The notes beneath the pieces are model-generated. The model searched no databases. It saw only the letters and a program-made list of their open reading frames with translations, and had not been told where the DNA came from. The translations under genes and the position numbers were made by a program. From contig JARLHO010000035.1 in assembly GCA_031292215.1 (NCBI GenBank), positions 1-61,177 on the forward strand: a stretch of 61,177 nt of DNA, in the 5' to 3' direction. Positions 1 through 9,085 of this stretch are shown piece after piece. This stretch comes from Syntrophobacteraceae bacterium (GTDB lineage Bacteria; Desulfobacterota; Syntrophobacteria; Syntrophobacterales; Syntrophobacteraceae). The stretch's first letter is position 1. Every line of letters begins with the position of its first letter.

Positions 1-105
1 TCCACGCCCCCTGCCCATCCGACCCACAACCCCGTGTTCCCAGCCTTCGACATTGAAAGCTTCAGGACCCCTTCTTCAGCTCTTAGAGGGCACATCCGGG
101 CTTCA

Positions 106-720
106 TCATTTTTTGAGGAAACAGTATATCGAATATCCAGCTTTTAACTGCATCCAATCGCTTATGCGAAGGAGCCCCGGGGCGGGTTCGTCTCGGTTCC
201 AGGGCTGTTCGAACAAAAGAGGCTCAAGGCCTGCCTCTTTTAGGTGGTTGCAGGTTTCCAGCCGGTCTTCGACGAAATAGTGAATGCCCATCCGATGGAG
301 GATGGCGAGCTTGGATTCGGGAGAGCCGGAGGCGATGACGGTTATCTTGGTTCGAGAAACGTCGGGGAGGATCGAAAAAATCCACTCGGAGATGGACTCC
401 GCGCCGCAGCGGGCGGTTACAAACCGGAGCGGGGCGGCCTTGGCAAGTTCGGTAAGCACTTCGGGGGCGCCCGGAATCGGCGGGATCTCCCGGGTGTGTT
501 CTTCATCGAGAGTCAGGTCTATCAGGTCGTCGATGATTTTTTTCTCCAGGCCCAGACAATCATAGAGGTTGTAGCAGAGCATGTCCTGCTTGGAAAGGCG
601 AGTTAAGCCGTATCTTTCGTGGGCAAGCCTTACAAAGACGGCCATGGTGTCGGCCACCACCCCGTCGATGTCGAAGGCGAGAACTCCGGGGTCTATGGGT
701 AGGACGTGCGGCCGGCTCAT
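106..720 (-). CDS. HAD-superfamily hydrolase
   Basis: A 204-residue protein of the haloacid dehalogenase fold. The N-terminus carries the nucleophile motif DIDGVVADT (near residues 17-25), and a conserved basic and acidic C-terminal part (FVTARC, then VEDR near residue 150) fits HAD motifs II-IV. Such proteins are usually phosphatases, but the substrate cannot be read from the sequence. The start ATG overlaps the stop of the upstream CoA-transferase gene by four bases (ATGA), so the two are probably translationally coupled. No gene follows downstream within the window. Family call is firm; specific role is unknown. Confidence 0.85.
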   Translation of the reverse strand: MSRPHVLPIDPGVLAFDIDGVVADTMAVFVRLAHERYGLTRLSKQDMLCYNLYDCLGLEKKIIDDLIDLTLDEEHTREIPPIPGAPEVLTELAKAAPLRFVTARCGAESISEWIFSILPDVSRTKITVIASGSPESKLAILHRMGIHYFVEDRLETCNHLKEAGLEPLLFEQPWNRDEPAPGLLRISDWMQLKAGYSIYCFLKK

Positions 721-2612
721 TTGTATTCTTCCGTACGGCAGGCCATAGCGGGTTCATCGAAGCGGAGCCATACCTCGTAGATGCCTTCCTCCAGTTTCGA
801 ATGGACAGCGTAGCCAAGACAGTGGAACACGGCGAGCATCGCCCGGTTGGCGGCCAGAACGTAAGCTACAAGTCCGGTGATTCCCTTGTCCTTGGCAATT
901 TCTGCGACATAGTGGACAAGGAAGGTGCCGATCCCCTTGTGCTGCCACCCGGAGCCGACCGCGACATCGATTTCGGCCATATTGGTCTTCTGATCCAGGA
1001 TGTAGCGGGCGATCCCCGCGATCTTCTCGGCGCCTATCTCCCCGGTAACGGCGATAACCGACATGACATGCTCGTAGTCGATATTGACCATCGCCTGGAC
1101 GTTTCTGTGCGGGAAGGCCTTCATCGCCGAAAGGAAACGAAAATAGATGTCTTCGAAAGGAAGGGTGTAGAAAAACTCCTGGAGCGCGCGCTCATCGGTT
1201 GGCTTTATCGGGCGGATAAAAAGCGGCATATTGGGCGGAAATACCTGGCTGGTCTCCCACTGCCCGGGATAGAGAGGCTCGTAGATGGGCGGAGCTATTT
1301 GATCTTCGTAGACGTAGTGAATACTTTTGGCCTCGTTCATCAACTGATCGCGAAAGCGTGGATGGGCAATGTTTATAAGGGCCAGCGCCCGTTCGCGGAT
1401 AGTTTTGCCGTGCAGGTAGGCAACGCCGAATTCGGTGGCGACATAGCCAACCGTGCTTCGAGGACTCACGACTCCCGCGCCGTCTGTCAGATGGCTCACA
1501 ATCCGGGATTTTCTGCCATCCGAAGTCGTGGAGGGCAACACGATAATTGTCTTTCCCCCTGGCGAGCTGGAAGCGGCGTGCATAAAGTCGACATAGCCCC
1601 CTATCCCGCTGTAGACCTTGTGGCCCATCGACTCGGCGCAAACCTGCCCGCTAAGATCTATTTCCAGCGCCGAGTTTATGGCGACCATGCGATAGTGCTG
1701 CCGAATGAGTTTGCGGTTATAGACGTATTCGACCGGGTAGAACTCCACTTCGGGATTGTTGTCTACAAAATCGTAGAGTTTCCTGCTGCCCATGCAGTAG
1801 GTGGCGACGATTTTGCCGTGGTTTAACGTTTTTTTAAGCCCTGTTACAGCGCCCGAATTGATAAGATGCAGGTGAGCATCGGTAAGGACCTCCGTATGGA
1901 TGCCCAGGTCCTTTTTGCCTTCGAGATAGATCATGACCCAGTTGGGGATTCTTCCCACTCCCGTCTGGATCGTGGAGCCGTCCTCGATGAGCGGAGATAT
2001 GTATCGGGCTATGCGTTCGGCGACCGCGCTTCTTTCCCGGAAGACGATCTCGGGCAGAGGCTCGTCATGTTCCATGGTGTAGTGAAACCGCGACGAGTGG
2101 ATAAAGGAGTCCCCAAGCGTTCTTGGCATTTCGCGATTAATCTGGGCGAAAACCACGCTTGCCGATTCGACGGCGCATTTGTCCATGCCAACCGATATTC
2201 CCATCGAGCAGAAACCGTGTTCGTCGGGGGGCGATACCTGGACCAGGGCGATATCGAACTTCCAGAGGGGGTCTTCCTGGAAAAGACGGGGTATGGAAGA
2301 AAAATAGATGGGGATGTAGTCGGCCAGCCCATCATTTACCGCATCCCTGGATTTTGGCCCGACAAAGAGGGTCTTCAGCCGGGCGTTTTCCTCAAGCGGC
2401 TTCCAGTCTTGGGGAAGCGAACCCATGGAAAGGTTTTGGACTATCTCGATATCGCGATGCCGGGGCAAAAGCCTTAGCAGGGCGCGCACCAGGTGCTGAG
2501 GCTCTCCGCAACCCGACCCGATATAGATCCGGAGTCCGTCGCGCAAGATCTGGCGCAGTATTTCGAGCTCGCTTACTTTGCGCTGTCGAACTTTGTCTTT
2601 GTATCCGTTCAT
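717..2612 (-). CDS. Acetyl-CoA hydrolase/4-hydroxybutyrate CoA-transferase-like protein fused to a C-terminal GNAT domain
   Basis: About 631 residues from the ATG at 2612, which has a GGAG 11 bases upstream; the reading frame stays open to 2690. Residues 1-450 are a class I CoA-transferase of the acetyl-CoA hydrolase/4-hydroxybutyrate CoA-transferase family: a glycine-rich IYIGSGCGEP start and the motif CAESMGHKVYSGIGG, whose glutamate sits where the catalytic CoA-ester glutamate lies in this family. From about residue 460 a GNAT acetyltransferase domain follows, with the acetyl-CoA pyrophosphate loop WQHKGIGTFL. The architecture suggests an acyl-CoA handling enzyme with an acetyltransferase module that may act on a protein or small molecule. 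Cotranscribed with the HAD gene. Acyl specificity is not determinable here. Confidence 0.85.
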   Translation of the reverse strand: MNGYKDKVRQRKVSELEILRQILRDGLRIYIGSGCGEPQHLVRALLRLLPRHRDIEIVQNLSMGSLPQDWKPLEENARLKTLFVGPKSRDAVNDGLADYIPIYFSSIPRLFQEDPLWKFDIALVQVSPPDEHGFCSMGISVGMDKCAVESASVVFAQINREMPRTLGDSFIHSSRFHYTMEHDEPLPEIVFRERSAVAERIARYISPLIEDGSTIQTGVGRIPNWVMIYLEGKKDLGIHTEVLTDAHLHLINSGAVTGLKKTLNHGKIVATYCMGSRKLYDFVDNNPEVEFYPVEYVYNRKLIRQHYRMVAINSALEIDLSGQVCAESMGHKVYSGIGGYVDFMHAASSSPGGKTIIVLPSTTSDGRKSRIVSHLTDGAGVVSPRSTVGYVATEFGVAYLHGKTIRERALALINIAHPRFRDQLMNEAKSIHYVYEDQIAPPIYEPLYPGQWETSQVFPPNMPLFIRPIKPTDERALQEFFYTLPFEDIYFRFLSAMKAFPHRNVQAMVNIDYEHVMSVIAVTGEIGAEKIAGIARYILDQKTNMAEIDVAVGSGWQHKGIGTFLVHYVAEIAKDKGITGLVAYVLAANRAMLAVFHCLGYAVHSKLEEGIYEVWLRFDEPAMACRTEEYK

Positions 2613-2986
2613 GGACTGGAATTCTCCGCCGAGCTGGTTTGAAAAGTTCCCGGCGGGCCGCGTTCCGCCAGGCCCGCCCACCGGCCCCAACTACTAGAAG
2701 CCGCCAACGTGAAAAGGACTTTTCCCGAGTTTCAATTCGTCCATTGGCGGGGGGCGACTGCCCAAAAGAAATGTGCTACTTATAGCATAGAGGACTGCAA
2801 AAAGGGATTACATAATGGGCCGGCGGCCGAAGGGGGGGGCGCAAAGCCAGGCCCCGGCCAAATGGCTGGGATAATGCTAAAATGAGTGGATAGGTAAATT
2901 AGTTGCTTTGTAAAATCGCGGAGATAGTTTAGCATAGCGGCCGTGAATCGGTTTCTCCGCGCGCTAAATAACTTTTTAAATCGGAA
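2613..2986. other. Intergenic stretch upstream of the AAA ATPase gene
   Basis: About 370 bases between divergently transcribed genes. It holds a G-run (2832-2840), a small palindrome TGCTA-CTTA-TAGCA (2773-2786), and an extended -10-like TGCTAAAAT at 2875-2883 that could drive the downstream pair, although no good -35 precedes it. The last 40 bases are AT-rich. No coding potential or RNA gene was recognised. Confidence 0.4.
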
Positions 2987-4009
2987 ATGGGCTGGAATTG
3001 CATGAATGCCGATATTCTCAGACGAGTCGTTCGGGCCATTGCCGAGGGTTCACAGAACGATCTTGATCGACTAGCCGATAAGATTGTTGAATCAGAGCGG
3101 AGCTCTGGCCATGTAAAGCTTGCCGCTCAACTCGAAGGAATTCTCAAACAACCTAAACGACGCCGACCGATTACTTCCCCAAAAGCGGATATCGGGGGTG
3201 CCCTCAATGAGCTGCCGCTCAGTCGGAGGCACGGCGAATCTCTTGCCACACTTCTAGCCACGGAATCACTAGAGCACCACATGGTGCTGCCGCCTGCGAC
3301 CGAGGAGCGCTTTGCCCGTATTGAATCTGAGTACGCCGCCAGGGATAGACTGCGACTATATGGACTTCGACCGAGGAAAACGGTTCTTCTTTATGGTCCG
3401 CCCGGGTGCGGGAAATCGCTCGGAGCCAAGCGCCTGGCATGGAATACGGGCTTGCCGTTAATGAAGGTTCGCTTCGATGTTCTCATTTCGTCTTTCTTTG
3501 GAGAGTCAGCGATCAACCTTCGTGCCATCTTCGTCGCAGCCAAAGAGCGCCCTTGCGTCTTATTGCTCGATGAATGCGACTTCATCGCACGCTCACGAAC
3601 GAACACCAAGGATATCGGAGAGGCGTCGCGGATCGTCAATTCTCTCCTCCAATTGATGGAGGAATACGATGCGCCGGGTCTGCTCGTTGCGACAACAAAC
3701 GTCGAGTCATCGCTCGATTCGGCATTGTTTCGCCGGTTTGACGATGTGTTCCTGGTGCCATTGCCCGGCCCCAGTGAAATTAAGAAGCTATTGAGGATGA
3801 CTCTGTCCACAGTAAAGCTCGCCGAGCCGATCGACTGGGGGCGGCTTGTTGAGCATCTGTCCGGTGCATCGGCAGCGATGGTTGTCAAAGCAGCGCAAGA
3901 CGCTGCTAAGACCGCAGTCCTCGGAGGGCGGGAACTCGTTACTCAAGCCAACCTTCAGCAAGCTATCGCTGAGCAGCAAAGAACCGATGCGTCCGCGCGA
4001 GGGGAATAG
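2987..4009 (+). CDS. ietA: AAA-family ATPase, IetA-like component of a two-gene anti-phage system
   Basis: A 340-residue single-domain AAA ATPase. Walker A GPPGCGKS lies at residues 137-144, Walker B VLLLDECD at 191-198, a sensor-1 asparagine in VATTN near 238, and paired arginines (RR, 249-250) before FDD as likely arginine fingers. The N-terminal ~110 residues are helical and charged, with no recognised domain. The start could be 2987 or the ATG at 3002 (MNADILRR); neither has a strong ribosome site. The gene is followed after three bases by a subtilisin-like protease. This ATPase plus S8 protease pair matches IetAS, first described as an Agrobacterium plasmid stability/incompatibility locus and later as a phage-defence system. 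The identification rests on order and architecture. Confidence 0.8.
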   Translation: MGWNCMNADILRRVVRAIAEGSQNDLDRLADKIVESERSSGHVKLAAQLEGILKQPKRRRPITSPKADIGGALNELPLSRRHGESLATLLATESLEHHMVLPPATEERFARIESEYAARDRLRLYGLRPRKTVLLYGPPGCGKSLGAKRLAWNTGLPLMKVRFDVLISSFFGESAINLRAIFVAAKERPCVLLLDECDFIARSRTNTKDIGEASRIVNSLLQLMEEYDAPGLLVATTNVESSLDSALFRRFDDVFLVPLPGPSEIKKLLRMTLSTVKLAEPIDWGRLVEHLSGASAAMVVKAAQDAAKTAVLGGRELVTQANLQQAIAEQQRTDASARGE

Positions 4010-4012
4010 CGA

Positions 4013-6697
4013 ATGTCGAACGAGCACAATTTCGAATATCTTCCTTTGATTCGCCGGTATCAAGGTCGCGCACGCCTACGCGGCGGTGGAGAACCGTCCC
4101 CTCTGACACTGGCAAATCGGATTGCCCGGCAAGCACATAGCTCGGATCTACGCGCCGCCGCACTATCACTCAGCGCAAACTGGCAGGAGCGCAAGGCGCA
4201 AAGAGAGGGGCAGGCGCTTCCCGCTATCCCGAAAGACATTCCCATTCTCTTGCAGGTTGACCCGGGTCTTGACTTGGATGCACTGCGGAAAAAATTCTCG
4301 TTCGAAATTGTCGCGGAGCAGGAAGAAGGCTACGTCATTGTTGCATCTGAAGATATTCAGATTACTCCGTTTCTTGCAATGCTCGATGGCTTTGCCGGGG
4401 AAGTCTACGGCTCGGCAACTATCGCGCAGGTACACAGACTATTTGACGATCCGGATCAAACCGACCGCCTTGGGCGTATTCTCTCCGAACGTCTCATGGA
4501 TGAATGGGGGTACATCGGCAACGATCAAGTTTATATCGTTGATATCGGAATTGCCTGTGCAGGCACCCAAGAGATCCCGGTTCGTCCCACGCGCGGCAAT
4601 CGAAACACGGACGCTAAGTGGGCGGCGAAGCAATCCGAGTGGTCACAAGCGCGAGCTAATGCATATGACTTGTGGGACAGAATAAAGATCGACCGAGAAG
4701 AGGAAATTACTCGGTTCGCCAATTTTTATCATGCTGAGATTCTGCACCTCATCGACGGCGCGGAATTTGATGCCGGCATCCTTCCTGACAGTTTTACTAT
4801 CAGGCTCAAAATCGTTGGCAAGGGATTAAAGGATTTTGTTCTCAACTATCCCTATGTCTTCGAGGTTGTCGAGCCGGAAGACATTGTTCTACCCCAGAGA
4901 AAAGTGGGTGAGGGCACCCGGCCCGAACTTGCCGCGGCGCCCACCGAACCTGATGCCGATGCGCCGTCGGTCTGCCTGATCGACAGCGGCATCCAGGAGG
5001 GCCATGTCCTTATTCAGCCGGCCATCGATCAAGGAACATCGCATTGTTTCTTGCCTGGGAAAAATGCTGGTGACGTGGGGGACGAAGTTGGCCCTGGCGG
5101 GCATGGAACGCGCGTGGCCGGCACCATCCTCTATGGCGAAGTCGTGGCCAGGGCGGGCACACCACCACTCCCGTTTTGGATTCAGAACGCCCGCGTGCTG
5201 GACGAAAACAACCGAATGCCCGTAGAGCTTTTTCCGCCGGAGGTGATGCGCTCGGTTGTTGAACGATTCCACAACGGCGCGCGCCGAACACGTATTTTCA
5301 ATCATTCGATTAATGCCCAAGGGTACTGCCGCACGAGATACATGTCCGCGTGGGCAGCGGAGATCGACTTGCTTTGCGCAGAAAATGACGTCCTTATCAT
5401 TCAGAGTGCCGGCAATCTGCCAATATCCGGGCAGACTCCGTACTTGGGCGTTAAAGATCATTTAAACGCCGGCCGCAACTATCCGTTGTATCTGTGCGAG
5501 CCATCGGCACGCATTGCCAATCCCGGGCAAAGCCTCCAAGCGCTCACGGTCGGTTCGGTCGCTTACGGCGCATTGGAAGCTGGCGACTGGCGTACTTTCG
5601 CGCCAGAGTCCAATTATCCATCGGCATTCTCGCGAACCGGACCTGGTATCTGGAATGTCATCAAACCGGAGGTCGTGGAGTACGGCGACGACGACATTCG
5701 TACGAGAAACCAACCGCCAGACGTGCAGGCCGGTGGCGGAATACCATTGGCGTGTCCCGAGCTTGTTCGCTCGACAATGTTTCCGCCGGGGCCGGCGGTT
5801 GACCGGGACGAGGCGGGAACTTCCTTTGCCGCACCGAAAGTGGCCCGCATCGCCGCGCAATTGCAGCGACTCTTGCCAACAGAACCCGCGCTTTTGTATC
5901 GTGCGCTCCTCGTTCAGTCCGCTCAGTGGCCAACATGGGCGGAGAACATCTTGGCCCGGCTTCGTGCGCAAGAGTTCGAACTAAGCGGCGAGCAACGGCA
6001 GAAACTCCTGGATAACGCATCATGGATAATCCGTTCCATCGGGTATGGGATTCCTGACGAGACCCGTTCAACGGTTAACACAGACCATCGCACGACCCTA
6101 ATCACGAGCGGCGAAACGCACATCCACACCGGGGAGTGCCATGTCTACCAAGTTCCTATTCCAGCGCCGTTGCGCCGGCAATCCGATGAGTTCGAAATCC
6201 GGATCGATGTGACTCTGTCCTACGTTGCTCAGCCGCGTCGCACGCGGCGGAACCTGCGACACTATCTATCAACCTGGTTGGACTGGAAGACCAGCAAGCT
6301 GGGAGAAGGGATCAACGACTTTCGCATCCGTGTAATGAAGGATACGGAAAACGACATTGAGCCACTACCTGGCTCGGTCCTTCCCTGGACTCTTCAGGAA
6401 AGCCCGAATAGCGGCTTTATACGCGCTACCAAACGCAACAGCGGCACTGTGCAGAAAGATTGGGCCATTGTCAGATCAAACACATTACCCGATCACTTCT
6501 GTATTGCAGTCCAGGGCCACCAAGGGTGGAGTCGCGATCCAGACTCTACGGCGCGCTATGCGTTGGCGGTCACATTTGAAATTGTCGGGCAAGAAATTAA
6601 TATCTACGACCCCTTGCGGACGGCAGTTATCGAGGTTCAAGCAGAGGTTGAAGCTGAGGTTAACGAGGTAGAGGTCGAGGTAAACGAGGATGAGTAG
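4013..6697 (+). CDS. ietS: Subtilisin-like serine protease, IetS-like component of a two-gene anti-phage system
   Basis: An 894-residue cytoplasmic S8-family protease with no signal peptide. The catalytic triad is intact: Asp324 in LIDSGI, His364 in GGHGTRVAG and Ser604 in GTSFAAPKVA, with an oxyanion asparagine in QSAGN near 466. About 310 residues precede the protease domain and have no recognised fold; they may be the sensing or ATPase-contact region. The C-terminal ~200 residues look beta-rich. The protein ends in an acidic, valine-rich tail of alternating Glu/Val/Asn. It starts three bases after ietA and is surely cotranscribed. It should be the effector, activated with or by the ATPase during infection. 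The trigger and the protease targets are not visible here. Confidence 0.82.
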   Translation: MSNEHNFEYLPLIRRYQGRARLRGGGEPSPLTLANRIARQAHSSDLRAAALSLSANWQERKAQREGQALPAIPKDIPILLQVDPGLDLDALRKKFSFEIVAEQEEGYVIVASEDIQITPFLAMLDGFAGEVYGSATIAQVHRLFDDPDQTDRLGRILSERLMDEWGYIGNDQVYIVDIGIACAGTQEIPVRPTRGNRNTDAKWAAKQSEWSQARANAYDLWDRIKIDREEEITRFANFYHAEILHLIDGAEFDAGILPDSFTIRLKIVGKGLKDFVLNYPYVFEVVEPEDIVLPQRKVGEGTRPELAAAPTEPDADAPSVCLIDSGIQEGHVLIQPAIDQGTSHCFLPGKNAGDVGDEVGPGGHGTRVAGTILYGEVVARAGTPPLPFWIQNARVLDENNRMPVELFPPEVMRSVVERFHNGARRTRIFNHSINAQGYCRTRYMSAWAAEIDLLCAENDVLIIQSAGNLPISGQTPYLGVKDHLNAGRNYPLYLCEPSARIANPGQSLQALTVGSVAYGALEAGDWRTFAPESNYPSAFSRTGPGIWNVIKPEVVEYGDDDIRTRNQPPDVQAGGGIPLACPELVRSTMFPPGPAVDRDEAGTSFAAPKVARIAAQLQRLLPTEPALLYRALLVQSAQWPTWAENILARLRAQEFELSGEQRQKLLDNASWIIRSIGYGIPDETRSTVNTDHRTTLITSGETHIHTGECHVYQVPIPAPLRRQSDEFEIRIDVTLSYVAQPRRTRRNLRHYLSTWLDWKTSKLGEGINDFRIRVMKDTENDIEPLPGSVLPWTLQESPNSGFIRATKRNSGTVQKDWAIVRSNTLPDHFCIAVQGHQGWSRDPDSTARYALAVTFEIVGQEINIYDPLRTAVIEVQAEVEAEVNEVEVEVNEDE

Positions 6698-6725
6698 GTC
6701 AATTTGGCGATAAAGGAAGCGGTGG

Positions 6726-6775
6726 GTGAAGAGTAAAGAGTGAAGGAAAAGGAGTTTTTTCCGTTTACTCTTCAC
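6726..6775 (+). terminator. Inverted repeat after ietS, possible terminator
   Basis: Twelve-base arms GTGAAGAGTAAA (6726-6737) and TTTACTCTTCAC (6764-6775) are exact inverted complements. An inner GGAAAA...TTTTCC pair can extend the structure. There is no T-run directly after the stem, so termination is uncertain. It lies between ietS and nadE and ends 26 bases before the nadE start codon. Confidence 0.45.
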
Positions 6776-6801
6776 TGCTCACTGTAGGGAGGGAACGGGT
6801 A

Positions 6802-8803
<2,002 letters not shown>

Positions 8804-8807
8804 GCGG

Positions 8808-9060
8808 GCGGCGTGTCGCCGCTGACGGGGTTGCCGCTTGCAGAATCGCCGCGGAAAAGCTGTTAGGCTGGCGTGCGTGAGGGTGCGGCGTGTCGCCGCT
8901 GACGGGGTTGCCGCTTGCAGAATCGCCGCGGAAAAGCTGCTGAGACTGTGTGACGGGGTGGCGTCGCTTACTACAATAGGCCCGCTTGCAAAAAACGCCG
9001 CTGAAAAGCTGTGTGGAGATGTTCCGACGGACATGGTTGCCGGGCCGGCTTTGCAAAAAA
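8808..9060 (+). repeat. Degenerate tandem repeat between glnB and glnD, about 77-bp period
   Basis: A 55-base unit containing CCGCTTGCAGAATCGCCGCG occurs essentially identically at 8808-8862 and 8885-8939, an offset of 77 bases. A diverged third copy (CCGCTTGCAAAAAACGCCGC, then TGAAAAGCTG) lies at about 8950-9012, and a trace of a fourth at 9045-9066. The units contain GCGGCG/CGCCGC arms able to pair, so the glnB-glnD spacer transcript would be highly structured. No conserved coding frame was found. Confidence 0.75.
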
Positions 9061-9085
9061 TCGCCTGGCGCGCGAAAGAGCCAAT

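Noticed and set aside
801-1826. Open frame of 341 codons on the plus strand
   Set aside because: It lies antisense to the CoA-transferase gene, whose protein has clear family motifs; the plus-strand translation has none.
8808-9060. CRISPR array
   Set aside because: The repeat units are long, few, degenerate and not separated by unique spacers of constant length; no cas genes are nearby.
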